Shown: positions 46,569 through 56,600 of the stretch, piece after piece
Layout of the letters: each line of letters opens with the position of its first letter
How positions within the stretch are numbered: the first letter of the stretch is position 1
Origin: an uncultured Verrucomicrobiae bacterium
Lineage (GTDB): Bacteria > Verrucomicrobiota > Verrucomicrobiia > Limisphaerales > UBA1096
NCBI GenBank assembly: GCA_937770485.1
Contig: CALJHX010000014.1
Span: 1 to 64,000, forward strand
Direction: 5' to 3'
Length of the DNA: 64,000 bases
Position numbers and translations under genes: made by a program
The notes under the pieces: generated by a model
Told to the model about the DNA's origin: nothing
Databases searched by the model: none
The model's input: only the letters and a program-made list of their open reading frames with translations

Positions 46569-47762
46569 TCATTGGGATTTGCTTTCCTCCAGCATTTCTC
46601 CGAGTTGCCGTCGGATTTCTTCCACCAGAGGATCGCTGTCAGCGTTGCGATCCCGGGTCGGGCTTGCCTCGATGGCTTCGCCGACTGAAATGACCGCGCG
46701 GATGGGGGCATGCACGCGAGCCGTATCGGTCAGGTCCTCTTCGTATCTTTCGATCGTTTCCAACAGACGTTCGGGCGTGGGATCGTCGGCCAGGTAGTCG
46801 CCCGAGTAGCAATGGAGCTGCTGCGCCAGGTAGATATCCGCCAGTTGCCTCCATCGGCGGGCGATCTCCTCCTCTGCGAGGTCGCCGTGGGCCATGTCCG
46901 GGACGATCGCGCTACGCAGACGTTTGATGCGGACAATCGTATCCTGGCCGTGATCCGGGACTTTCCATTCCTGTTCAAGCGGCGTCAGCAGGCGTTGGAG
47001 CAGTTGCGGGAGCCTGCCCACGGGATGATCGGGTTGCGGCGCGCCGAGGTATTCAATTTCCTTGAGAGCCAGCAACGCACGGCCTGCCTTCACGATCCGA
47101 TCGCGCATGGGCAATTGAGTCTGGGGCTGCCAGGAGAAGCGGGATTCAATGTCCTGCAAAACCGGCAGGATGGCGCTCTCCAGATCGCCTTCGAAAAAGT
47201 AGCGGATGAAAATCGGATGCACGACGACCTTGCCTGGCCGGGCGGAGGAGGCGCGCTGCTTCGCGGCGGAGCGCGCGAGAAAGGCGACCCCATCCATCAG
47301 GTTCATCAGGCGATCGTTGTTCCGGGTGACGAAACCCTCGGGAAAGAGAGCCAGCGGATATTTCGCCTCGCTCAGAATGCGAGTCGCGCACTTAAGCGAG
47401 TCCCGATCAAGACCTTCACGGTGGACGCTGAATACTCCGATCCGAGGGAGGACGAAGGACTGTAGCCAATTCTGCATGAAGAGATGCCAACTGGCCATGG
47501 TATGAAAAGGGCGGGCGACCTCACGCGAGAGCAACGCCAGAACCATGGGGTCACAGGGCCGGCAATGGTTGGACGCCAGCAGGACTCCGTCGCCTGCGTG
47601 CAGCGATGCGCGGAGTCGCTCGGCGCCGATAAACTTAAAGGAAGTGACACCGTAGTTTTTGCGAAGATAAGCAGGCAGATACCACTGGATGATTCGCGAC
47701 CAGAAACGGCTCAGGCGCGGGGGCACGAAACGATAGGGTTTGGCGATAACAACGTTTTGCAT
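46569..47762 (-). CDS. PlsC-type lysophospholipid acyltransferase family protein
   Basis: This 397-residue protein has the acyltransferase signatures NHCRPCD (His66 to Asp71, catalytic) and FPEGFVTRNNDRLM (phosphate binding). The N-terminal third matches 1-acylglycerol-3-phosphate acyltransferases, while the C-terminal 170 residues form an extra helical region of unknown function, longer than in PlsC. It acylates a lyso-lipid at the membrane; the acceptor is unknown. It is upstream of and probably co-transcribed with the PAP2 gene. Both genes lack CTTGGCCAAG and lie beside transposon remnants, so the pair may have been acquired. Confidence 0.85.
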   Translation of the reverse strand: MQNVVIAKPYRFVPPRLSRFWSRIIQWYLPAYLRKNYGVTSFKFIGAERLRASLHAGDGVLLASNHCRPCDPMVLALLSREVARPFHTMASWHLFMQNWLQSFVLPRIGVFSVHREGLDRDSLKCATRILSEAKYPLALFPEGFVTRNNDRLMNLMDGVAFLARSAAKQRASSARPGKVVVHPIFIRYFFEGDLESAILPVLQDIESRFSWQPQTQLPMRDRIVKAGRALLALKEIEYLGAPQPDHPVGRLPQLLQRLLTPLEQEWKVPDHGQDTIVRIKRLRSAIVPDMAHGDLAEEEIARRWRQLADIYLAQQLHCYSGDYLADDPTPERLLETIERYEEDLTDTARVHAPIRAVISVGEAIEASPTRDRNADSDPLVEEIRRQLGEMLEESKSQ

Positions 47763-48109
47763 GATTTGTCGCTGAATGCGCTGGCCGGGTCTTGTGGAAA
47801 TCGCGCCAACGCTCCTGTTCCGACCGTTATTAAGACCGGAGTTCTGTCGCTGTATCCAGAACTATGTTCCGCTTGCGCCAACGAAATCGCGCTGATGTGG
47901 GTGAAGATGGTTTTAACAACAGTACAACGGAAGAGTCTCAGATTTTTGATTTTTGTAAATTAGAAAACATTTTTTTATTTGAAATCCGAATTGAGTAGGA
48001 AGCGGGCATAATGCGGAATTTTTTGAGTTCTTTTACCGTTTCCAGCGAGTTGAGAACTGCTGTTAGACAGCCAAACGACCCCTCCCATACGAGTACCGGT
48101 CGCCTTCTC
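47763..48109. other. Intergenic region without recognised features
   Basis: About 350 bp between the divergently placed acyltransferase start and the sulfatase stop. The middle is AT-rich (47930-47990) and probably holds the acyltransferase promoter. No ORF, RNA or mobile element was recognised. Confidence 0.45.
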
Positions 48110-49531
48110 CTAATCCCGTCCAAGCGCTTGGGACATGTCGGCTTTGATCTGAGGGTCGGTGGCGTAGGGGTCGTTGTGCCGCTTGGCGTAGGCGGTCAGC
48201 TTGGCGGTGAGTCGCCGGACGATTTTTTTGGAATCGGGATTGGTGAACTTGTTGTGCAGTTCGTCGGGATCGTTCTGCAGGTCGTACAGCCACGGTTGGC
48301 CAAGCGCGGAGTAAACGAGCTTGTACCGGTCGGTGACGGCGGTGAGCCAAGGTTTGACGCCGGAGGTCGAGCGGATGAAGGCGATGTCGTCCCACTTGGT
48401 TATTACGCCGCGAAAGAGGGCGGAGGCGTCGCGGCCCTCGACGCCCTTGGGCGGTTCGTCGCCGGTGAGCGCGAAGAGGGTCGGGACAAAATCGACGCAG
48501 CTCAGCGCCTCGTTGACGACGGTGCCGGCCGGGATTTTGTCGGGGCAATAAAACAGAAACGGCACGCGCGCCGAGCCTTCGTAGGGGACGCCTTTGTTGA
48601 GCCGGCCGTGTTCGCCGCAGAGGTCGCCGTGGTCGGCGGTGAAGACGATGATCGTGTTGTCGATCTGCCCGTTTTTCCGAAGTGCGTCGATGATGCGGCC
48701 GATGTTGTCGTCGAGACACTTCACCATGCCGTAATAACTTGGCATCAGCATCCGCACGGTGTCGGCGGTGATTCTTGGGCTCGCCGCTCCCCAGCGCGGT
48801 GTCTGTGCGCGCGATTTGTCCACCGAGGCAGGGATCGGTACTTTCACGTTTTTGTACATTTTGTCGTACGGCTTGCGGACGGTGTTCGGGCCGTGCGGAT
48901 CAGGGAAGCAGACCATGTAACAAAACGGCTCGGCCTTGTTGAGGTTGATGAAGTCGATCGTGCGGTTGGCCAACCAGTCGGTGGAGAACGTTTTGCTGTC
49001 GGCGTTTTCGACTCCGTAAGACGGTTTACCCCGCTTGATGGCTGCGACGCGCGGGCCGGCCCCGGTTATCTCGAATTTCTTCCAGTGGCCGCGGTTGAAC
49101 ATGTAGCGGTTGTCGTCAAAGCCGAACTTCCGCTCGGGCGCCCACTGCGGTTTGCCCAGGCCGTCGAGATGCCACTTGCCTGCGTAACCGGTCTTATAGC
49201 CTTTCCTTCGCAGCACCTCGGCGAAAGTCACGACGTGGTCACCGAGCGGGATGTTGTTGTTGGTAACCTGTGTGTATTGCGGATAGCGCCCACTGATCAA
49301 CGCGCCTCTCGAGGGTGAGCAAACCGGTGTAGTGGCATAAAAGCTTGTGGCAAGGGCACCGTGCCGGGCGATCCAGTCAATGTTCGGCGTGCCGACGATT
49401 TTGCCGCCGTAACAGCCGAGCGTCTTGAAGTGGTGCTCGTCGGTTTGGATGACCAGCACGTTATACAGCTTGGCCAAGGCAGAACCTTGGCCAAGGGCTA
49501 CGAAAAGGAAGGTGAGTAAAAGGCGTTTCAT
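48110..49531 (-). CDS. Secreted sulfatase (CSPSR type)
   Basis: This 473-residue sulfatase has a signal peptide (MKRLLLTFLFVALGQGSALA) that fixes the ATG at 49531. The metal site VLVIQTDEHHFKTLGCYGG, formylglycine motif CSPSRGALISG (Cys71, classical type-I sequence), YAGKWHL and FTADHGDLCGEHG are all present. It desulfates a carbohydrate or small molecule outside the cytoplasm. Two iterated palindromes fall inside the signal-peptide codons (49469 and 49486), with a third 18 nt before the ATG (49549), the densest cluster in the window. An inverse half-site CCAAGCGCTTGG covers its stop region (48120-48131). Confidence 0.93.
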   Translation of the reverse strand: MKRLLLTFLFVALGQGSALAKLYNVLVIQTDEHHFKTLGCYGGKIVGTPNIDWIARHGALATSFYATTPVCSPSRGALISGRYPQYTQVTNNNIPLGDHVVTFAEVLRRKGYKTGYAGKWHLDGLGKPQWAPERKFGFDDNRYMFNRGHWKKFEITGAGPRVAAIKRGKPSYGVENADSKTFSTDWLANRTIDFINLNKAEPFCYMVCFPDPHGPNTVRKPYDKMYKNVKVPIPASVDKSRAQTPRWGAASPRITADTVRMLMPSYYGMVKCLDDNIGRIIDALRKNGQIDNTIIVFTADHGDLCGEHGRLNKGVPYEGSARVPFLFYCPDKIPAGTVVNEALSCVDFVPTLFALTGDEPPKGVEGRDASALFRGVITKWDDIAFIRSTSGVKPWLTAVTDRYKLVYSALGQPWLYDLQNDPDELHNKFTNPDSKKIVRRLTAKLTAYAKRHNDPYATDPQIKADMSQALGRD

Positions 49532-49548
49532 GGCGCCGAATCCTGCAG

Positions 49549-49558
49549 CTTGGCCAAG
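49549..49558. repeat. CTTGGCCAAG site at the sulfatase start region
   Basis: An exact copy directly upstream of the sulfatase start, followed by CGCTTGGCAA so that a second half-palindrome is fused to it. It is outside any coding region and close enough to the promoter and start to affect expression. Confidence 0.9.
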
Positions 49559-49735
49559 CGCTTGGCAATGGAGGGAAACGTTTTTAGTGTTCAGTTTCAA
49601 GTTTTCAATTGAGACAAGGATTCGCACGGATCTGATTGGGGTGATTTTTAAATTAAAATCGACGGTAAACGTAAAACCAGAAGAAAATCACCGAGTGAAT
49701 CCGTGGAATGAGTGTCTTAACCACTCCGCTACCGG

Positions 49736-50878
49736 TTAGCGGCAGAACCGCGAGAGGCCGAGGAAGCCGATGGGTCGTTCGGTTTTGCCGTCGAGCGCCA
49801 ACTCGCTGAGTACTTTCCCTATCACGCTGGCGAACTTGAAGCCGTGCCCGCTGAATCCGCATGCGAAGTGCACCCGCTCGCTCTCCGGGTGACGATCGAC
49901 GATGAAGTGCCCATCGGCTGAGTTGGTGTATTTGCAAACCTTGATCGACCTCACTTGGCCAAGTGCGCCCGGTAAATAGCGGCGAAGCGGTAGCAGGATT
50001 TCCTCTTCGTCAGCGGCGAATGTTTCGTCGGTGACCGCGTCCGCCGGCATGGGTGTACCGGGGTGGTGCCGCGCCAGCTTGAGGGTGTCGCCGCTCATCG
50101 GGAAGCCGTAATAAATTCCAGTGAGATCGCCATCGCCATTGGGGTCGATGTTCCAAACAGGGAAGTCGCCGTGCTGAAACAACGCAGGTTGCCCGGGCCG
50201 TACCCAGCCGAGCACCTGCCGCGTGACCGTTAGCGGGACGTCCGGCAGTCGCAGCAAGTCGCCGGACCAAGCCCCGGCGCAGAGAATCAGCTTGGCCGCA
50301 GTGTGAGTGCCGCTAGTGGTGCGGACGGTTACGCCGTTGCTGTCGATTGCCCAGTTGATGAGTGGTTCATTTGTGAGCAACTTGGTGCCGAGTTGTTGCG
50401 CTGCCTTGGCGTATGTTTCAACGGCGAGTTCGGAGAGCAGATAGCCGCCTTCCGGTTCGAGTGCACCGACCATGCCTGCGGACAGGGTAAACTGGGGGAA
50501 CTGCCTGGCCAACTCGTCGTGCGTCAGCGTGGAGCAAGGGAGGTTGTGTGTCTTGGAGGCCAACTTCACGCCGCTTATCGCCTCGCCGTCGGGGAAGCCC
50601 ATGTACAGGACGCCGGTTTTGTGGAGCAGTTTTTCACCGGTATCCTGCTCGATCTCCTCCCAAAGCTGATAGGCATCGCGCAGCAGCGGCACGTAGTCGG
50701 GATGCTCCTGGTAGCTCAACCGGATAACACGCGTGTCGCCGTTGTACGATGAGTTCGTGTTGGGGACCGATTGGCTGTCGATGCCGAGCACTCTCGCGCC
50801 GCGCTTGGCCAATTGGTAACAGGCCGCTGCCCCCATCGAGCCCACGCCGACAACGATTACGTCGTGGTGATCCGGCAT
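49736..50878 (-). CDS. Sarcosine oxidase / N-methyltryptophan oxidase-like flavoenzyme
   Basis: This 380-residue FAD-dependent amine oxidase has the dinucleotide motif DVIVVGVGSMGAAACYQLAK at the N-terminus (ATG 50878), then NTNSSYNGDTRVIRLSYQEH, matching the conserved S-x-H/N-G-D/E-T-R-I of monomeric sarcosine oxidases. A Cys in KVCKYTNSADGHFIVDRHP corresponds to the covalent flavin attachment site, and CGFSGHGFKFASVIG is the C-terminal signature. It oxidises N-methyl amino acids or related secondary amines. The open frame upstream of 50878 belongs to the esterase gene in another frame. It follows that gene by 5 nt, so they share an operon. Confidence 0.92.
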   Translation of the reverse strand: MPDHHDVIVVGVGSMGAAACYQLAKRGARVLGIDSQSVPNTNSSYNGDTRVIRLSYQEHPDYVPLLRDAYQLWEEIEQDTGEKLLHKTGVLYMGFPDGEAISGVKLASKTHNLPCSTLTHDELARQFPQFTLSAGMVGALEPEGGYLLSELAVETYAKAAQQLGTKLLTNEPLINWAIDSNGVTVRTTSGTHTAAKLILCAGAWSGDLLRLPDVPLTVTRQVLGWVRPGQPALFQHGDFPVWNIDPNGDGDLTGIYYGFPMSGDTLKLARHHPGTPMPADAVTDETFAADEEEILLPLRRYLPGALGQVRSIKVCKYTNSADGHFIVDRHPESERVHFACGFSGHGFKFASVIGKVLSELALDGKTERPIGFLGLSRFCR

Positions 50879-50883
50879 GATTC

Positions 50884-53511
50884 TTACCTGGGGGCGTGTG
50901 CGAGGAAAAACTTCACGATGGGTTCCGGGTCTTTCAGGCTGTGTGGGTGATGGCCAACCCCCGGTTTGTGAATCACGTGAATCTTTCCTCCAAGAACCTT
51001 GTAGCGTTTTTCGATGAGGTCGCTGTTCTCCGTGATCGGCACGACTTTGTCGGCGTCGCCAACGACGTGGAGAATCGGGATGCCGGCTTTGGCCAAGGGG
51101 GCGAGTCGGTCGATGGGGTTGCCCTTGTACGCCACTGCTTCTGCCTCGGTGAAACCGTATGCCGCGAGACATTGTTTCCATGTGCCGAGACTGCCCTTGC
51201 CGATGCCCCTGCCGGCGGGCCAGCTTTTAAAATCGCACACCGGCGCGTCGCCGTAAATGGCAGCGACCTTGCCGGGGTTGCTCGCCGCCCAGTTGTAAAT
51301 AATCAGGCCGCCACGACTCATTCCTTCCAGCGCGGCTTTCGTTGCGAATCCGTGTTGCGTGATCAGGAAATCATAAAAACGATTCCACCGCTCAACCGCC
51401 GCCGGACTCCCGAACAACGCGCCCACCTCGCAGTAAACGACGTGCCAACCTTTGGCTAAAAGGGCGAGATCGACTTGCGGTTCGTGCCCCCAAAAGCGGG
51501 CGCGCCAAACCCAGGGCCTGCCGGGTGCTGCCGTGTTGGGGGTGACAACACGGCAGCCGGCATCACCCAGCTTGAAGTCGTAACGGTCGAAGTTGTGCCA
51601 AGCGGATTTTTCGCCGGGGAAGTTTGCGGCTTGGCCAAGCGCCTTGACTTCAGTTTTGCGCTTGGCCATGTCGAGCAACTGCGCGGTTGTGGCGAAGCGG
51701 GAGATGTTCAAAAAGTCCGGTTGCTCCCTATCCGTCGCCGGATAGCCCCTGAGGTTGAGTCGACTGATTTTTTTCTCGAAGAGGGATGCAAGTGTGACGA
51801 GGCTTGCTGAATCGCCGGTGCCCCACAATTCCAGCGGGGCGCCGGCGCAGCGCTCGAGTGTGCGGAGGGCGCGAATGCAGCGGCGCACATCCCACACCTG
51901 TTGCCCGGCGAGTGTTTGACCAAGCAGCATGAATCTGCGGCGGGTCTGCGTGAGGTGTTTTTGGTTTTGCGTCAATCGCGTGGGGCCAACCCCCCGGGGC
52001 GAAAGGGCGACGTACACTCCGGGATGCTCGGCAACGAATTCGAGTTGCCCGGCGATATCTTCCACTTGGTTGTCGTTAAGCACCTGGAGGTTCACGGGTG
52101 CGCCCTTGGCCAAGTCGGCCTTGTGGGCAACGTGCATTCGCAGTCGAATCCCCGGTTGGCTGTCAAAGTCATAGGCAGCGAGACGCACGCCGTTGCGTTC
52201 GATGTCCGAGACCTTTACGAGCTGCAACTTGCCTCCGCGCTTGGGCCAACCACCAAAGGTTTTCGAGCGCAAATCCGCCATAATTTCGGGGTCCCTGGCC
52301 TTGGGGTCGTCGGTGGCGATCCGTGAGAACGTGTCGTGAATGGTTGTGGTTCGCTCGTCTTTCGGAGCGTTGCCGAACACCTTGAGTTGCTGTGGCTGGA
52401 AAAGCTTGGTTGCCGGTTTGTCGATCAAAACGCTTTTGCCCTTGAGATGTTTGTTGAACCAGTTGAACGCCGGCACGCGTAATTCTTGCGAGTCGCCGTG
52501 GCCACCGGGGGTGATGACAAGGCCGAGGCTGCTTTTTTTGCCGTGTAACTCGTAGATCCGACGGACTTTTTTGAAGAGCCGGTTGACGCCGTCGAGCGGG
52601 AAGATGCCGTCGTCGTCGGTGTTGAGGATCAGCAACGGGCGAGGCGCGACGAGCGCGGCGACTTGGGCGAAGTCCCACCCGTAAGTGTTCACGTGATACA
52701 TGCAGTCGCAATGCCCCTCGACGACTCCGTCGACAATGTGGTTTTGCAGGTCGGTAATTCCGGCGACCGGCGCGGCGACCTTGATGCGCTCGTCGAGCGT
52801 AGCGATCCACCAACTGTACGCGCCGCCGCCGCTGCGGCCGGTCACGCCGAGGCGGTTTTTGTCCACGACGTCAAGCGACGTAAGGTAGTCGAGTGCGCGG
52901 ATGCAGTTCCACGCCTCCACACCGGCCGGCGTGTAGCCACGGGAGTTCCACCACCACATGCCATGTCGATAGGTGCCGTGGTGTATGCCGGAAAGCTCAC
53001 CGAGTTGGATCGTGTCGATGACGAGGCAGACGTAGCCGTTTCGGGCAAACCAAGCTCCATGATGCTGGTAGTAGGTTTTGTTGCCATAATCGATGCCGTC
53101 AATCTTCACGCGACCGTGGCCGCAAACATAGAGGATCGTCGGCGCGGGCTCGGTGAGATTCTTGGGCACGTACAGGTTGCCGGTGACGTACAGTCCGGGG
53201 CTGGACTGAAAGTGAAGGTTGCGTACCTCGAACTCCTCGTGTTGCACCGTGCCGGTGATGGTGGCTTGCAGCGGGGTTCGTTCTGGCAGCGGGTCTAGGC
53301 CGAGCATCTCGTGAAGTTGCTTACGGTAGAGATCTTTTTTGGCGTTCCAATCGTCGAGTGTCTCAATTTCGTCGAGGCAACTGTCGGCCAGTCGGCTGGT
53401 TTCGATTTTGAAATACTCGGCGAACATCCGGTCGCCTGGGGTCTTCAATTCAGCCGCGTGGTCAAGCGACACAGCCAAGCCGCAAAGTAAAAAAGGGAGT
53501 AGTCGTTTCAT
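50884..53511 (-). CDS. Exported two-domain alpha/beta hydrolase (acetyl-xylan-esterase-like)
   Basis: This 875-residue protein has a signal peptide (MKRLLPFLLCGLAVSLDHAA). The first half is an acetyl-xylan-esterase-like hydrolase: ILYVCGHGRVKIDG (oxyanion region), GVTGRSGGGAYSWWIATLDE with nucleophile Ser227, and TPGGHGDSQELRVPAFNWF with the His. The second half carries its own hydrolase fold: EGMSRGGLIIYNWAASNPGK, VVGDADKVVPITENSDLIE and KPGVGHHPHSLKDPEPIV. Two active sites in one exported chain is unusual and suggests deacylation of a complex polysaccharide. It may be a fusion of two neighbouring esterase genes. Transcribed with the sarcosine-oxidase-like gene; divergent from the PQQ-propeller gene across 123 bp. 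Confidence 0.85.
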   Translation of the reverse strand: MKRLLPFLLCGLAVSLDHAAELKTPGDRMFAEYFKIETSRLADSCLDEIETLDDWNAKKDLYRKQLHEMLGLDPLPERTPLQATITGTVQHEEFEVRNLHFQSSPGLYVTGNLYVPKNLTEPAPTILYVCGHGRVKIDGIDYGNKTYYQHHGAWFARNGYVCLVIDTIQLGELSGIHHGTYRHGMWWWNSRGYTPAGVEAWNCIRALDYLTSLDVVDKNRLGVTGRSGGGAYSWWIATLDERIKVAAPVAGITDLQNHIVDGVVEGHCDCMYHVNTYGWDFAQVAALVAPRPLLILNTDDDGIFPLDGVNRLFKKVRRIYELHGKKSSLGLVITPGGHGDSQELRVPAFNWFNKHLKGKSVLIDKPATKLFQPQQLKVFGNAPKDERTTTIHDTFSRIATDDPKARDPEIMADLRSKTFGGWPKRGGKLQLVKVSDIERNGVRLAAYDFDSQPGIRLRMHVAHKADLAKGAPVNLQVLNDNQVEDIAGQLEFVAEHPGVYVALSPRGVGPTRLTQNQKHLTQTRRRFMLLGQTLAGQQVWDVRRCIRALRTLERCAGAPLELWGTGDSASLVTLASLFEKKISRLNLRGYPATDREQPDFLNISRFATTAQLLDMAKRKTEVKALGQAANFPGEKSAWHNFDRYDFKLGDAGCRVVTPNTAAPGRPWVWRARFWGHEPQVDLALLAKGWHVVYCEVGALFGSPAAVERWNRFYDFLITQHGFATKAALEGMSRGGLIIYNWAASNPGKVAAIYGDAPVCDFKSWPAGRGIGKGSLGTWKQCLAAYGFTEAEAVAYKGNPIDRLAPLAKAGIPILHVVGDADKVVPITENSDLIEKRYKVLGGKIHVIHKPGVGHHPHSLKDPEPIVKFFLAHAPR

Positions 53512-53527
53512 GATGGAAAAGTTTGTG

Positions 53528-53537
53528 CTTGGCCAAG
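53528..53537. repeat. CTTGGCCAAG site in a divergent promoter region
   Basis: An exact copy of the iterated palindrome 17 nt upstream of the esterase start, in the 123-bp divergent spacer with the propeller gene. Position is compatible with an operator or with a neutral iterated element. Confidence 0.9.
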
Positions 53538-53634
53538 CGTGTATGAGGAAGAGGCTTGAGACAAGCCAACTTCCAAACGGTGAAGATCAGATTATCCCTT
53601 GAAGTTTAGGTGGTGAGGCTGCAGCTTCCCGGAC

Positions 53635-56600
53635 ATGAAATCCTTCCGTTGGATGGTGTTGATGTGTTTTGTTCCCTTTGTTCAGGAGCCGAATGCAGCC
53701 GATTGGCCCTCGTACCGGCATGATGGGAATCGCTCGGCGGTTAGTGCGGAGGTCGTTTCCGGCAAGCTGAATTCGCAGTGGGTATTCGAGTCACGCCACC
53801 GTCCGCGAACTGCCTGGCCGATGCCGGGAGAGGAGACGCCGCGCATGCACTCGGATCGCGCCTACAATGTCGTGGTCTCGGGTAGAACGCTGTTTTTCGG
53901 CAATAATGTGGACAACCACGTGTACGCGCTGGACACCCGGACGGCGGAAGAGCGGTGGCGTTTTGCCGCCGGTGGAGCAGTGAGATTTGCGCCGGTGGTG
54001 CATGGCGGTAACCTGTATTTCGGCTCGGACGACGGCTTGGTTTACTGCCTCAACGCGGGGGACGGTACTCTTGTCTGGAAATACAGGCCGAGTCCAAGTG
54101 GCGAGAGGGTGATTGGCAACAGCCGGCTTATTTCGGCGTGGCCGGTTCGCACCGGGTTGCTGATCGAGAAGGGAATCGTCTATTTTGCTTCCGGCATTTT
54201 CCCGTATGAGGGGCTTTACATCGGTGCGGTGGACGCTGGCAACGGCAGGGAGATTTGGCTCAACGACACCTCCGGCGACCAGGCGTGGGGCCTTAATTAT
54301 GGGGGGATGGCGCCGCAGGGATACATTGTTGCGTCCGAGTTAAGCCTGTTCGTGCCGACTGGTCGCGGGATGCCGGCGTTGTTCGACAAGGGCACTGGTA
54401 AGTTTAATAAATTTCTCAACGCCGGCGGCAAGGTCGGTGGGGCGTGGGCGATGATGGATGCCGGCGCATTATATGCGGGCAACGATAATAAGGGCACCGA
54501 TAGCAAGGTGGCTTTCGATGGTAAATCCGGCGCGAGTCGGGGCGACCAGTTTGCGAGTTTCCCGTCGATCGACATGGTGCTCACAAAAGACATCGCCTAT
54601 ATTGCTACGCAAAAAGGCATCTACGCCATCGACCGCGCTGGTAACGCGAAGGCCACGGCAGATGTGCCCAATTTAGCCAAGGAAGAGGGGGACTTGGTGA
54701 AATTGATCAACACGATCCGTGAGCGTCACAAGGCCGCCGTAAAGGCTAACAAGGCAAACGACTTGAGCAAGGTCACGGCAGAGTTGAATAAGGCCACCGC
54801 CCGACTAACTGCCATCGGCAAGGAGAAGACAACCCTCAATGCAGGGCGCGTGACTTGGTTTGTCTCCCGTGAGCAGCTTGGCCCGCTGGCAGTGTCCGGC
54901 GAGCTCGGCACGTTGGCGCTCGCCGGCAAAACTCTTTTTGCCGGCGGCAACGGCTACGTCCTCTCGGTCGACGCAGCCAGCGGCCAACTAGTCTCCATGT
55001 ACGGTTTGCCGGATAACGCGCTTGGCCTTGCCGTGGCCGACAGGCGGTTATTTGTGAGCACCGACTCTGGCGCCATTCATTGTCTGGGCGAACAGGTTGT
55101 GCAGGGCAATCCTCGCAAAGTCACTGAGGCGGCGAGCCCGGTTGTGCTTGGCCAAGCGGACACGGCAGCCGCCACGGAAATTAGTCTGCGCAGCGGTATC
55201 AACGTCGGCTGGTGCCTGATTTACGGTGCACGTGACGCGAAATTGGCCCAGGCGCTCGCTGTGCAAACCAAGCTCAACATCGTCATCATCGAGCAGGACG
55301 CCGCGCGCCTCGAGGCGATCCGGCGCGACCTTCTTCTGGCCGGTCTTTACGGTTCACGGGTGATTGCCGCTGACTGGGACGCCGCTGAGTTACCCGATTA
55401 TTTTGCAAACTTGATCGTCTCCGGGCGCGTTCAGCATGGCGACGATGTACAGTTGCCGGTGGGCCAATTGGCGCGCGTGCTTCGCCCGGCGGGAGGTGTG
55501 TTGCTGCTGGGATCCGTGGCTAATTGGCCGAAGGAAAATGTGGCGAACATCGTTGACGGACTGAAGGCCAACGTTAAGTCCAGCCATGATTCTTCGCTGG
55601 AGGACGGCTGGCTGAAGTTCACCCGAGGCAAACTCGACGGCGCGGGAAGCTGGAGCGGCCTGTACGGCAACACGGCCAACACCTCGTCAACCAACGACCG
55701 GCTCGTGAAGGGGCCGCTTGGCGTGCTGTGGTTCGGCGAGCCCGGCTCGGAGCACATGGTCGAGCGGCACTCCCGCTCGGTGAGCCCGCTCGCCGTGAAC
55801 GGCCGGTTGATAGTGCAGGGCATGGAGGTCGTGATGGCTTATGATGCCTACAACGGCACGTTTCTTTGGCAGCGAAAGATCCCCGGCGCAGTTCGTGTGC
55901 GGGTGGATGTGGACGGCTCGAACATTGTCGCCACTGACGACTCGGTGTTCGTCGCGGCTCACGATCGCGTATTGCACCTAGACGCTCAAACAGGGCGCAC
56001 ACTGCGCGAGTTTACGGTCCCAAGACAGGCCGGTGGGAAGGCCCTGCGATGGGGGAACATCGGGGTGGATGGCAACATTCTTTTCGGCACCGGCGCCGTG
56101 CCGCTGGCCCGCGAGTACGGTTATCTCTGGAACGCCCTCGTGAAAAAGGGTGAGTGGGTCGCGGAGGCCGACGCGCCGAAGGATGCGCTTGCCACCCTGA
56201 AAACCGTGAAAGGAATTCACCCGCGCCCCGATGCCCGGGCCTATGCCTATTTCAAGCGCCGCGGTCTACATTGGCACGCCATTAACCCATTTCCAGGTTG
56301 GCTGCCCGACCATAAGCCAAGTGCTGTGACGGATAAGATTATGCTAAGCGAAAAAGTATTCGCGTACAACATTGGCACTGGCGAATTGCTATGGCAGCAC
56401 GACGGTGCTGGTATCCCAAACATCTCGCTGGCGATCGCAGCCGGCCGTGTCTTTTTCTTGAAAGACGATGTAGAGGATGAAGAGCGTGAACAGGCGAGGG
56501 CAGCTGTTCAAAAAGAAATCGATGGAGGCAACTACGTTCCTGAGCGCGAGCAGAAACTTGCTGAGAAGGACCGCGATGTGCGCCGGGTGGTTTGCCTTGA

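Noticed and set aside
49680-49740. tRNA-like sequence (minus strand GTAGCGGAGTGGTTAAGACA)
   Set aside because: It resembles a tRNA D-arm for a few bases, but no anticodon or T-arm follows and the 5' end lies in the flavoenzyme stop region.
49736-51181. 481-residue version of the sarcosine-oxidase-like protein
   Set aside because: The first 101 codons overlap the esterase 3' end in another frame; the dinucleotide-binding motif begins directly after ATG 50878.
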